From Rhodospirillaceae bacterium (GTDB lineage Bacteria > Pseudomonadota > Alphaproteobacteria > MPNO01 > UBA2964), in NCBI GenBank assembly GCA_018660305.1, contig JABJKO010000193.1, forward strand, positions 1 through 11,546: DNA of 11,546 nucleotides, given 5' to 3'. Shown here one piece after another: positions 1 to 6,887 of this stretch; the first letter of the stretch is position 1; each line of letters opens with the position of its first letter. The notes beneath the pieces are model-generated. The model ran no database searches, was not told where the DNA came from, and saw only the letters and a list, made by a program, of their open reading frames with translations. The position numbers and the translations under genes were made by a program.

Positions 1-1
1 C

Positions 2-457
2 CCGGGCGGCGCCGACCCGGGCGATGCCTGCCGGACCCTGCCGGCGCACATTAAGAAAATCCGCCAGGCGGCCCGCGCCAAGAAGCGGGGGATAAAGATC
101 ATGATCAACCCGCACGTGATCTGCCGCGACACCGAGAAAGCCGCCCGCGCTCAATACCAACGCATCCTGGAGCAGCGGGACGAGGCCGCGCTGGGAAATT
201 TCGTAGCCGCTTTCCAGGGCGGGGATCAGACATCGTGGCGCGGCCATACGCCGGAAAACTGGGCAGTGGGGGGCAATGTGCACCTGGTCGGGACGCCCGA
301 GCAGATTGTTGAATGGTTCATCAAGCTGAAGCGCGCCGGCTGCGACGGCATGCAAATCAACTTCTTTGATTTCCTGCCCGACCTGAGTTTCTTCGGCAAG
401 CGCGTGATGCCGCTGTTGCATCAGGCCGGCTTGAGGATCGAAACGGACGCATTGTAA
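2..457 (+). CDS. LLM-class flavin-dependent oxidoreductase, C-terminal part (5' truncated)
   Basis: The frame is open from the left edge of the window with no start, so only the last 151 residues are seen. The piece carries the end of a bacterial-luciferase-like (LLM) TIM barrel: an INPHVICRDT strand, a substrate-loop segment around SWRGH, then GNVHLVGTPEQIVEWF and GCDGMQINFFDFLPDL followed by FFGKRVMPLL near the C-terminus. In this family the 'VGTPEQ' loop and the final strand help bind FMN and substrate. The pattern resembles the RutA/SfnG side of the family (pyrimidine or dimethylsulfone monooxygenases using FMNH2 from a partner reductase), but the substrate cannot be assigned. The internal ATG at base 101 is not a credible start because homologous sequence continues upstream. 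The next gene follows after 17 bases, so the two are probably co-transcribed. It belongs to a different subfamily from the LLM enzyme at 2560. Confidence 0.88.
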   Translation, partial: PGGADPGDACRTLPAHIKKIRQAARAKKRGIKIMINPHVICRDTEKAARAQYQRILEQRDEAALGNFVAAFQGGDQTSWRGHTPENWAVGGNVHLVGTPEQIVEWFIKLKRAGCDGMQINFFDFLPDLSFFGKRVMPLLHQAGLRIETDAL

Positions 458-474
458 TAGATGGGAAGTTTGAT

Positions 475-1521
475 ATGAGCCGGAACGACGTTCACATGGT
501 GGGCAGTATCCCGCTGGCAAATGCCGAAGACGTCTTCACGCGGCTGTGCGACAGTCTGGGCCCGCATCTTTGCCGTCTGCCCGATGGCGAAACCGGCGAG
601 CGGGCGCGCTGGATTTATTGGCAGCGCACTATGCTGGAAAACCACCCCGATATGGAAGTGGACCCCGACGGCGGCACCCTGAAACTGCACGAATGGGACG
701 GCACCCTGTTGCGGGAGACCGACCTGATGCGTTTCAAACCCGGGGTTGAGCCAACCAGGGTCAGCTTCGAGACCGGCTACGACACAGCGAACATTGCTTC
801 GTGGCAAATTTTTGACCGCCTGCAAAAGGCCGGTACAATTCCTGCCGATCTGCGTTATCAGGTTGCCCTGCCGACGCCCATGTCCTCCGCCTTCATGTAT
901 GTCAGCCCGTCGGCTTACGAGGATTATTTCCCCTCCTACGAAAAATCCCTGCTCGCCGCCCTGGCCAATATCGCCGCTGCGGTGCCGGCGGAGAAGCTGA
1001 GCATTCAATGGGACATCTGCCAGGAAGTCCTGGTCTTCGAGGACTATTTCCCCTCCCGCCCAGACGATTACAAGGAACGTATTTTCGCCCTCATGGGACG
1101 TCTGGGCGACGCCGTCCCCGCGGGGGTGGAGCTGGGCTACCACCTTTGTTACGGCACGCCCCGTGACAAGCATCTGGTGATGCCCAAAGACGGCGCCATT
1201 CTGGCCGAACTGGGCAATGGCATTCTGGAACGGGTCGGGCGCATGGTTGATTTCCTCCACCTGCCGGTCCCGCAGGATCGCGACGATGACGCCTATTTCG
1301 CGCCATTGGGGGATCTAAATCTGGACCCGGCGACGAAACTGTTTCTGGGGCTGATCCATTTTGACGATACCGCAGGAGACCGCGCCCGCATCCGCGCCGC
1401 GGCCAAGATATGCAGGGACTTCGGCATCGCCACCGAATGCGGCTGGGGCCGCGCCGATCCCGACCGGCTGTTTGGACTGCTGCAAAGCCATCGAGAGGCC
1501 GTGGGTGTCTTGAAATCCTGA
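475..1521 (+). CDS. MetE-like / UROD-superfamily protein of unknown function
   Basis: A 348-residue cytosolic protein without signal peptide or membrane segments. It looks like a single MetE C-terminal-type barrel. The N-terminus has a glycine/acid-rich strand motif (HMVGSIPL, then CRLPDGETGERARW at residues 33-46), a central IQWDICQE (177-184), then H223-L-C225 in GYHLCYG and C322 in ATECGWGR. In cobalamin-independent methionine synthase an HxC pair and a later Cys bind the catalytic zinc that activates a thiol, so these residues plausibly form the same site. A third acidic ligand was not identified with confidence. At about half the length of MetE (near 750 residues), it lacks the N-terminal folate-binding half. 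It may be a methyl- or alkyl-transferase or C-S bond enzyme acting on the operon's substrate; that is inference. The ATG is preceded by GGGAAG at 6 bases. It sits 17 bases after the LLM monooxygenase gene. Confidence 0.8.
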   Translation: MSRNDVHMVGSIPLANAEDVFTRLCDSLGPHLCRLPDGETGERARWIYWQRTMLENHPDMEVDPDGGTLKLHEWDGTLLRETDLMRFKPGVEPTRVSFETGYDTANIASWQIFDRLQKAGTIPADLRYQVALPTPMSSAFMYVSPSAYEDYFPSYEKSLLAALANIAAAVPAEKLSIQWDICQEVLVFEDYFPSRPDDYKERIFALMGRLGDAVPAGVELGYHLCYGTPRDKHLVMPKDGAILAELGNGILERVGRMVDFLHLPVPQDRDDDAYFAPLGDLNLDPATKLFLGLIHFDDTAGDRARIRAAAKICRDFGIATECGWGRADPDRLFGLLQSHREAVGVLKS

Positions 1522-1613
1522 ATTTTTGGGTGACAGCGCCGGATGCAGGGAGGCCATGACTTCCGTCTCAATTTTGGCCATTATGATGGCATGAAAACCA
1601 GGGGGAATTAGGC

Positions 1614-2525
1614 ATGACCGAAAATCCAATCGGCTGGCCGCTCAAACAGCGGGACATGCACAACCATCACTTCGATTCCACGATTTGGGACGATTTTGTG
1701 TTTCGCGATGATGACATCGTCATCTCGACCTACGCCAAGGCGGGCACCACATGGCTGCAGCAAATTGTAGCCCAGCTTCTCTTTCCGGGTCAGGAGGGGA
1801 TGGAAGTCGCGGAAATGTCACCCTGGATGGACTTGCGGGTGCCGCCCAAGGAAGTCAAGCTGCCGGAAGTGGAGGCGCAGTCTCATCGCCGTTTCGTCAA
1901 GACCCACCTGCCGGTCGATGCCTTGGTTTTCTCGCCGCAAGCGAAATACCTCTACATCGGCCGCGATGGCCGCGACGTGGTCTGGAGCATGTACAACCAC
2001 CATGCCAATGCCAATGGCTTCTGGTACGAGGCTTTGAACGACACGCCGGGACGCATTGGCCCGCCAATCGAAAAACCGGTCGACGACGTCCGGCAATATT
2101 TTCTGGAATGGCTGGCCGGGGACGGTTATCCCTGGTGGCCCTATTGGGAGAATGTCCGCACCTGGTGGGAAATCCGGCATTTGCCAAATGTGTTGTTTTT
2201 GCATTTTGCCGATATGAAAAAGGATATGGGCGGTGAAATGCGCCGGGTGGCGGCGTTTCTTGATATCCCCATCGACGAGACAAAGTGGCCGCAAATGCTG
2301 GAATTTTGCAGTTTCGATTATATGAAGGCCAACGCGACCAAGAGCGTGCCGTTGGGCGGCGCCTTTTGGGATGCCGGTGCCCAGGTTTTTATTCACAAAG
2401 GCCAGAACGGCCGTTGGCACGACATTTTGACGGCTGAAGATTGCCAGGCATACGAATCCCGCGCTTTGAAGGAACTTGGCCAGGATTGCGCCCACTGGCT
2501 TATCGAGGGCGGCGGGGCGGACTAG
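1614..2525 (+). CDS. PAPS-dependent sulfotransferase (Sulfotransfer_1)
   Basis: A 303-residue cytosolic sulfotransferase, expected to move a sulfuryl group from PAPS to a hydroxyl or amine on a small molecule. The 5'-phosphosulfate-binding loop is TYAKAGTTWLQQI (from T39, with K42). The catalytic base is probably H98 in FVKTHLPVD. The 3'-phosphate-binding signature is YIGRDGRDVVWSMYN, with R117 and S125. FADMKKD (198-204) and HKGQNGRW (261-268) correspond to the later conserved FxDMKKD and RKGxxGxWK motifs of eukaryotic-type cytosolic sulfotransferases. The length is normal for the family and all key motifs are present, so it should be active. A GGGGG run 8 bases upstream supports the start. 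It is 92 bases after the MetE-like gene, the widest gap in this run, and 34 bases before the next monooxygenase gene. The acceptor is unknown. Confidence 0.93.
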   Translation: MTENPIGWPLKQRDMHNHHFDSTIWDDFVFRDDDIVISTYAKAGTTWLQQIVAQLLFPGQEGMEVAEMSPWMDLRVPPKEVKLPEVEAQSHRRFVKTHLPVDALVFSPQAKYLYIGRDGRDVVWSMYNHHANANGFWYEALNDTPGRIGPPIEKPVDDVRQYFLEWLAGDGYPWWPYWENVRTWWEIRHLPNVLFLHFADMKKDMGGEMRRVAAFLDIPIDETKWPQMLEFCSFDYMKANATKSVPLGGAFWDAGAQVFIHKGQNGRWHDILTAEDCQAYESRALKELGQDCAHWLIEGGGAD

Positions 2526-2549
2526 CGCAACCGACATTTTGTGAGGAGT

Positions 2550-2553
2550 GGAG
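2550..2553 (+). promoter_or_regulatory. Ribosome binding site choosing the ATG at 2560
   Basis: GGAG stands 6 bases before ATG 2560. A GTG that is in frame at 2548 would place this site inside the coding region and would add four residues (MEYS) that do not look like the family's N-terminus. This favours the ATG. Confidence 0.6.
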
Positions 2554-2559
2554 TATTCC

Positions 2560-3927
2560 ATGCGGCAGATGATATTAGTTGGCTTCCTGCAGGCGCAGAA
2601 CTGCTCGAACTTCGCTGCTTCGTGGCGTCATCCGGAGTCCCGAACGGATTTCACGGCGCCGGAATTCTATGCCCATATCGGTCGTGTGCTGGAAGAGGGC
2701 AAGTTTCATCTGGCATTCTTCGATGACCGTCTGGGGATGCCGGAATATTCGGGCGGCAATTTTTCCGATGCGGTCAAATACGGCATTCGTTGCGTCAAAA
2801 TGGATCCCATCGCCACCTTGATGCCCATAGCCATGGCGACATCAAAACTGGGACTGGGCGCGACCATGTCGACGACCTATTACGAGCCGTTTCACGTGGC
2901 CCGCATGTTCGCGACCCTGGATCTCATGACGCACGGGCGCACGGCCTGGAACATCGTCACCTCGCTGAATGATACCGAGGCCCGGAATATGGGCCGTGAT
3001 GCCGTGACCGAGCACGATCTGCGCTATGACCGGGCCGACGAATTCCTGGAAGTGGTTCTTGGGCACTGGGATACCTGGGAAGACGATGCGATTAACCTGG
3101 ACAAGGCGTCGAAAAGCTTCGCCGACCCTGAAAAAGTTCGCCGGCTGGAACATGAAGGAAAATTTTTTGCATCGCGCGGGCCGTTTACAGTCCCCCGGTC
3201 GGCCCAGGGCCATCCCGTTCTGATCCAGGCCGGACAGAGTACACGCGGGCAGCGCTTCGCTTCGGAATGGGGCGAGCTGATATTTGTCGGCTACCCCAAT
3301 CTTGAGATTGGTAAGGCCAACTACGCCAAACTGAAAGCCTTGACGGCGGCTGCCGGGCGGGATCCCGAGAGCCTGCAGATCGCCAATTTCTTTGCGCCTA
3401 TCGTGGCCGCCACCAAGGATGAGGCGGAGGACAAGCGCGCGATTCTGGAAAATCTGCCCATTGAGGAAGATTCCCTGATGTTGCTTTCCGAAGCACTCAA
3501 TTTCGATTTCGGCAGCAAGCCCCTTGATACACCGCTATCGGATGAAGAACTCGAAAGCATGTCCGGGATGCATACCTTTCGCGACCGCGTCATTCAGGGC
3601 AGCGGCAAATCCAATCCATCGGTGCGCGATTTCATCGAGGTGACCCAGCGCGGCCGTCTGGGGCATCCCGTCGTTGGCGGCCCCAAAGAGGTCGCCGACT
3701 ATATGGAAGAATTTTTCACCAGCCCCGCCTGCGACGGTTTTGTGATCGGTGCTTCATATGTGCCGGGAAGCTACGAAGATTTCGTGAAGTTCGTGGTGCC
3801 GGAACTGCAGCGGCGCGGCCTCTATCATAAAGACTATGCGGGTACGACATTGCGTGAGAACCTCGGCTTTGCGCGGCCCTCCGTGGGGGCGTGGAAGGCA
3901 CGAAAGGGACAGGGAACAGGAATATGA
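2560..3927 (+). CDS. NtaA/SnaA/DszA-family FMN-dependent monooxygenase
   Basis: A 455-residue LLM flavin monooxygenase of the NtaA/SnaA/SoxA/DszA group, which use FMNH2 from a separate reductase and O2 to cleave C-N or C-S bonds (nitrilotriacetate, EDTA, dibenzothiophene sulfone, dimethyl sulfide). Diagnostic segments are SWRHP (21-25), GRTAWNIVTSLND (126-138), YDRADEFLEVVLGHW (156-170), PVLIQAGQSTRGQRFAS (219-235), VVGGPKEVADYM (371-382) and a C-terminal LYHKDYAGTTLRENLGF (421-437). The length is typical. I chose ATG 2560 over the in-frame GTG at 2548 because GGAG sits 6 bases before the ATG and the family begins at about this point. No flavin reductase gene is visible here, so the reductant must be encoded elsewhere. 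The stop overlaps the next gene by four bases (ATGA), which suggests translational coupling. The substrate is unknown. Confidence 0.93.
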   Translation: MRQMILVGFLQAQNCSNFAASWRHPESRTDFTAPEFYAHIGRVLEEGKFHLAFFDDRLGMPEYSGGNFSDAVKYGIRCVKMDPIATLMPIAMATSKLGLGATMSTTYYEPFHVARMFATLDLMTHGRTAWNIVTSLNDTEARNMGRDAVTEHDLRYDRADEFLEVVLGHWDTWEDDAINLDKASKSFADPEKVRRLEHEGKFFASRGPFTVPRSAQGHPVLIQAGQSTRGQRFASEWGELIFVGYPNLEIGKANYAKLKALTAAAGRDPESLQIANFFAPIVAATKDEAEDKRAILENLPIEEDSLMLLSEALNFDFGSKPLDTPLSDEELESMSGMHTFRDRVIQGSGKSNPSVRDFIEVTQRGRLGHPVVGGPKEVADYMEEFFTSPACDGFVIGASYVPGSYEDFVKFVVPELQRRGLYHKDYAGTTLRENLGFARPSVGAWKARKGQGTGI

Positions 3928-5291
3928 GCGATTCACTCAGCATGATGGCGACGACGGGGCTGCTCGGTTACGGTTTTGGCGAGGAGGCCTTTCGGCACGG
4001 CTTGGAAATGGATCTTGATTTCATTGCCGCGGATGCCGGCTCGATGGATCCGGGGCCGCATTATCTCGGTGAAGGGGTGCCCTTTGTCAGCCGCAAGGCG
4101 ATCAAGCGCGACATTGGACTCATGCTCGAAGGGGCGCTGGAAAAGGGCGTTCCGATGCTGATCGGTTCGGCGGGCGGCGGCGGCAGCGCGCCGCAGGTGG
4201 CGCTGGTACGCGAGGTGATCGAGGAGATTGCGGCGGAGCGCGACTATCACTTCAAAATGGCGGTGATCCACGCCGATCAAAGCAAGGATTACCTGCACGA
4301 GAAACTACGGCGGGGCAAGATAGAGCCGCTGGGACCGATTGATGATGCGACACCCGAAACCATTAACGAGACCCACCGCGTCGTGGCGATGATGGGGGTC
4401 GAGCCGTTCCAGCAGGCGCTGAAAGACGGCGCGCAGGTGGTCTTGGCCGGGCGCGCCACGGATGCCTCGATCTATTCCGCGATCCCGTTGATGAAGGGTT
4501 ATGACCCGGGTCTTGTCTGGCATCTGTCGAAAATCATTGAGTGCGCCGGCGCGGTGGCCGTTCCGAAATCCGGGCAGGACTGCATGATCGGCATCCTGAA
4601 GCCGGATCATTTCCTTGTTGTTCCCGCGCATCCCGACAGCCGCTGCACGCGGATGAGCGTTGCCGCGCACACGCTTTATGAAAACCCCAGCCCCTATCAT
4701 CTGGAAGAGCCGGATGGCACGGTGGTGACGGTCGATTCCACTTACGAACAGGCCGACGATCGCACCGTGAAGGTGGCGGGCAGCCGCTTCGAGAAATCTA
4801 ACCGGTACACGGTGAAGCTCGAAGGGGTGCGTCAGGCGGGCTATCGCACGGTTTTTGTCGCCGGCGCGCGGGACCCCGGACTGATCGCCATTATTGACGA
4901 TTACATTGAATCTTGCCGCGCCCGCGTGCGCCGCGATGCGGCTGCGCTGGATATCGGCGAGGATCAATACAGACTCAGCATCCACGTCTACGGCAAATCG
5001 GGCACCATGGCGTCCCGCGAGCCGATCAAGGATGCGATGCCGCACGAAATCGGCATTCTGGCCGAGGTCCTGGCGGATGATGAGGAAATCTCCAAGGCGG
5101 TCATGGCGAAGGCGCGCCTGGCGCTGCTGCATTCCGACTTCCCCGGGCGCAAATGCATCTCCGGCAACCTGGCCATTCCGTTTTCACCCTCGGATATTCC
5201 CGTCGGGTACACCTACGAATTCAACCTCTGGCATATTATGGAGATTGACGATCCGTTGGAGCCTTTCCCGATTGAAATGGTGGACCTTTGA
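3924..5291 (+). CDS. AtuA-family protein (DUF1446), acyclic terpene utilization-like
   Basis: A 455-residue protein of the AtuA/DUF1446 family, named after a protein of the Pseudomonas acyclic terpene pathway whose reaction is not established. Family-like segments are GLLGYGFGEEAF (12-23), the glycine/aspartate-rich DAGSMDPGPHYLG (37-49), IGSAGGGGSAPQV (80-92), LAGRATDASIYSAIPL (174-189), KIIECAGAVAVP (203-214) and a C-terminal domain with LSIHVYGKSGTMA (351-363). The early DAGSxDPGP and GSAGG stretches look like a ligand-binding site; that is inference. The start is ATG 3924, which overlaps the upstream stop as ATGA and has AGGGA 8 bases before it. A longer start at 3891 would add 11 low-complexity residues inside the previous gene. 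Immediately downstream is a DUF4387 gene, a common partner of this family, and the two may form one enzyme. It is probably cytosolic. The family name does not prove terpene catabolism here. Confidence 0.88.
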   Translation: MSDSLSMMATTGLLGYGFGEEAFRHGLEMDLDFIAADAGSMDPGPHYLGEGVPFVSRKAIKRDIGLMLEGALEKGVPMLIGSAGGGGSAPQVALVREVIEEIAAERDYHFKMAVIHADQSKDYLHEKLRRGKIEPLGPIDDATPETINETHRVVAMMGVEPFQQALKDGAQVVLAGRATDASIYSAIPLMKGYDPGLVWHLSKIIECAGAVAVPKSGQDCMIGILKPDHFLVVPAHPDSRCTRMSVAAHTLYENPSPYHLEEPDGTVVTVDSTYEQADDRTVKVAGSRFEKSNRYTVKLEGVRQAGYRTVFVAGARDPGLIAIIDDYIESCRARVRRDAAALDIGEDQYRLSIHVYGKSGTMASREPIKDAMPHEIGILAEVLADDEEISKAVMAKARLALLHSDFPGRKCISGNLAIPFSPSDIPVGYTYEFNLWHIMEIDDPLEPFPIEMVDL

Positions 5292-5293
5292 AA

Positions 5294-5605
5294 ATGGCGA
5301 CCCTGTCGGAATTGACCTCCGTTTTGCGGTCTAAGAATGCCGGGGCATTGTTGTGCACACTGGATCTGATGTTTGACGATGTGGCTGTCTATGAGCGCGT
5401 TCGCGACAGCGGCGTGATCAATCAGGAGCTGATCGCCTCGCTTTACCAGGTCTCGCAAAATGAAGTTTCAATCATCCCCTACGATGTCGCCATGGCGATC
5501 AAGGTTACGGTGCCCCGGCTGGTGCCGTCGGGCAGTTTCGGCGATACCGATGTCTATGGCGCCCAGCAGCATGGCCCGCTCTTGACCATCGAAATTCCGG
5601 ATTGA
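5294..5605 (+). CDS. DUF4387 family protein, partner of AtuA-like protein
   Basis: A 103-residue protein matching DUF4387: RSKNAG (12-17), LDLMFDDVAVYERV (23-36), YDVAMAIKVTVPR (63-75) and the hallmark SGSFGDTDVYGAQQHGPLL (79-97). There is no signal peptide or membrane segment. The family's function is unknown; its genes often sit beside AtuA/DUF1446 genes, and this one begins 2 bases after that gene's stop, so a two-subunit complex is the natural inference. The ATG at 5294 is preferred, with GGTGG 10 bases before it. An in-frame TTG at 5288 overlapping the upstream stop (TTGA) is an alternative start adding two residues. This is the last gene of the + strand run and it converges on the rhodanese gene. 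No clear terminator hairpin was seen in the 54-base gap. Confidence 0.88.
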   Translation: MATLSELTSVLRSKNAGALLCTLDLMFDDVAVYERVRDSGVINQELIASLYQVSQNEVSIIPYDVAMAIKVTVPRLVPSGSFGDTDVYGAQQHGPLLTIEIPD

Positions 5606-5659
5606 CGCTGACATTTTCCCGCGCCCGGCGACGCGAGACGTGCGTGTTATCCGGGGCCG

Positions 5660-6055
5660 TTATTTGCGCTGCTTCTCCTCGGTCGGTCCGCCGGCGTCGC
5701 GCCATGCCGGAAGTCCGCCGAACAACTGCGCTACATTCCCGATACCCATGTCCTGAAGCGATTTGGCGCAGAGTGCCGAGCGCCATTCGGCATTGCAGAA
5801 CAAGACATAAGTCTTGTCGGCATCGCCATAGATATCGCGATGATAGGGGCTCTCGGGATCGAACCAGAATTCGATCATGCCGCGCGGTGCGTGTTGGGCG
5901 CCCTTGATGGTGCCGCTTTTTTCGACCTCGCGAATATCCCGTACATCGACGAAGACCAGATCGCCATCAGCGTCACCGTATTTGGGCAATGCCTCGGCCA
6001 CCGTCATCGCCTTGATTTCGGTCTGTGCCTGCTCGGCGAGTTCTCTAATTCCCAT
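5660..6055 (-). CDS. Single-domain rhodanese-like protein
   Basis: A 131-residue cytosolic rhodanese-domain protein. The first 35 residues (MGIRELAEQAQTEIKAMTVAEAL...) form a helical lead-in, followed by VFVDVRDIREVEKSG (the CH2A-type strand/loop), HAPRGMIEFWFDPESPYH, and the active-site loop VLFCNAEWRSAL, whose Cys would carry the persulfide. The end is LFGGLPAWRDAGGP, the usual GG..AW closing motif. Such proteins move sulfane sulfur to cyanide or to cellular acceptors; the physiological acceptor here is unknown. Start ATG 6055 is chosen because the family starts at MGI(K/R)EL and because the extra 49 residues of the longer open frame come from the palindromic repeat region and read as non-coding. 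An AGG lies close before the ATG. It is transcribed alone, divergent from the YchJ-like gene and convergent with the AtuA/DUF4387 operon. Confidence 0.9.
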   Translation of the reverse strand: MGIRELAEQAQTEIKAMTVAEALPKYGDADGDLVFVDVRDIREVEKSGTIKGAQHAPRGMIEFWFDPESPYHRDIYGDADKTYVLFCNAEWRSALCAKSLQDMGIGNVAQLFGGLPAWRDAGGPTEEKQRK

Positions 6056-6195
6056 GCGCCTATTCAACCTCAACATCCGGTTTTTCAATTGTGCCTGAAG
6101 GGAAATGTTTAGCAGGTAAACAACGATATGTCTTATAACCCGCGATATCGGGAATATCATGGCCGGCGGGTAAGCAACGATCAGGCCGTCATTCC
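6056..6195. other. Divergent intergenic region between rhodanese and YchJ-like genes
   Basis: Together with the palindromes this makes a 262-base gap holding the promoters of two divergent genes. It is visibly more AT-rich than the flanking coding regions. I could not assign a convincing -35/-10 pair on either strand. Open frames that extend the two genes into this region read as non-coding. Confidence 0.5.
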
Positions 6196-6256
6196 AGAGC
6201 AATTCCGATCAATTGTGAATCGCGGAGCGATTCTAAGTGATTGGAAAAATTGCTCT
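6196..6256. repeat. Imperfect intergenic palindrome (first of a pair)
   Basis: AGAGCAATT (6196-6204) is the exact inverse complement of AATTGCTCT (6248-6256). The pairing continues inward as CCGATCA (6205-6211) with TGATTGG (6238-6244), with one G-T pair and a 3-base AAA bulge. Inside lies a perfect 7-base hairpin, GAATCGC (6217-6223) with GCGATTC (6227-6233), around a GGA loop. The whole could fold into a long stem in RNA. The arms match the AGAGCAATTCC-type dispersed palindromes that I associate with alphaproteobacterial intergenic regions (from memory, not searched). Confidence 0.8.
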
Positions 6257-6270
6257 GTTCTTAAAGATCG

Positions 6271-6295
6271 GAGCATTTCCAATTCGGAAATGCTC
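6271..6295. repeat. Perfect 10-bp palindrome upstream of the YchJ-like gene
   Basis: GAGCATTTCC (6271-6280) and GGAAATGCTC (6286-6295) are exact inverse complements around a 5-base AATTC loop. It ends 22 bases before the ATG of the YchJ-like gene and just before its ribosome binding site. Its arms are variants of the arms of the palindrome at 6196-6256, so the two belong to one repeat type. It lacks a T tract and so is not a good terminator. It could be a protein-binding site, an RNA stabiliser or an inert repeat. Confidence 0.85.
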
Positions 6296-6317
6296 TAGGA
6301 AAGAGGAAAACGAGACA

Positions 6318-6800
6318 ATGAGTGAATGCCCTTGTGGTTCCGGTAAGCCGCTTACTGCCTGCTGTGGCCCCTATTTGGACGGCGCGCCGGCCCCGACCGC
6401 CGAGGCCACGATGCGCTCGCGCTACAGCGCGCACGTGTTGGGAAACGCCGATTATCTTGTCGCCACCATGTCCGCTGATCAGCGCACGGACTATGACCGG
6501 GAGTCGGCGGAACAGTCCTTCGCCGATAGCAAATGGCTGGGCCTGGATATACGCAAGACCGAGCTGGGCGGGGAAGGGGACGAAACCGGCAAGGTCGAAT
6601 TCGTGGCCCGCTACCGCACGGGCCAGCAACAGACGGCGCATCACGAATTGTCATTTTTTACCCGGGAGGACGGCCGCTGGGTCTTCGCGGGCTGCGAAAT
6701 GAATCCGAAATCGCCGACCGTCCGGGTCCAGAAAGTCGGACGTAACGATCCCTGCACCTGCGGTTCCGGCAAGAAATACAAGAAATGCTGCGGGGCATGA
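6318..6800 (+). CDS. YchJ-like (UPF0225) protein with two SEC-C zinc motifs
   Basis: A 160-residue protein of the YchJ/UPF0225 family. An N-terminal SEC-C motif (CPCGSGK...CCGPYL, Cys 4, 6, 15, 16) is followed by an NTF2-like middle domain ([21 protein letters not shown], then EFVARY and [16 protein letters not shown]). A second SEC-C motif closes the protein ([20 protein letters not shown], Cys 146, 148, 157, 158). SEC-C is the zinc-binding tail of SecA that contacts SecB and ribosomes, so both ends probably bind zinc and a protein partner; the family's precise role is not settled. The start at ATG 6318 puts the first zinc motif at the N-terminus as in the family, and GAGGA lies 10 bases upstream. 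A longer in-frame start at 6237 would translate the palindrome and is rejected. Gene length is typical. Confidence 0.92.
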   Translation: MSECPCGSGKPLTACCGPYLDGAPAPTAEATMRSRYSAHVLGNADYLVATMSADQRTDYDRESAEQSFADSKWLGLDIRKTELGGEGDETGKVEFVARYRTGQQQTAHHELSFFTREDGRWVFAGCEMNPKSPTVRVQKVGRNDPCTCGSGKKYKKCCGA

Positions 6801-6814
6801 TTGAAGTTTATGCT

Positions 6815-6834
6815 GGCTGTCCGCTCTGACAGCC
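6815..6834 (+). terminator. Possible hairpin terminator after the YchJ-like gene
   Basis: GGCTGTC (6815-6821) pairs exactly with GACAGCC (6828-6834) around a 6-base loop, 14 bases after the stop of the YchJ-like gene. The following bases (GTTATTTACA) are only moderately T-rich, so termination may be partial and the prolyl isomerase gene downstream could still be read through. Confidence 0.45.
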
Positions 6835-6887
6835 GTTATTTACACCGCTAAGAATTCAAATCACGAAACACAAAGGGGAGCAAATCC

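Noticed and set aside
421..1260. Long open frame on the - strand (279 codons)
   Set aside because: It lies opposite the MetE-like gene, whose family-like motifs and ribosome site are on the + strand; its translation has no recognisable domain.
1818..2561. Long open frame on the - strand (247 codons)
   Set aside because: It is antisense to the sulfotransferase, which has all its catalytic motifs; this is a codon-bias shadow in GC-rich DNA.
4305..5132. 275-codon open frame on the - strand
   Set aside because: It is antisense to the AtuA-family gene; the product is His/Arg/Ala-rich with no domain.
5606..5659. Possible terminator between the DUF4387 and rhodanese genes
   Set aside because: Only a 5-bp CCCGG/CCGGG pairing with a loop of more than 20 bases was found, without a T tract.
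6056..6202. N-terminal extension of the rhodanese with a hydrophobic segment (VIRHIVVYLLNISL)
   Set aside because: The extension runs into the palindromic repeat and lacks a ribosome site; related proteins start at MGI(K/R)EL, so the apparent membrane segment is probably not translated.
6237..6317. 27-residue N-terminal extension of the YchJ-like protein
   Set aside because: It would translate through the perfect palindrome, while the ATG at 6318 has its own ribosome site and puts the zinc motif at the expected place.
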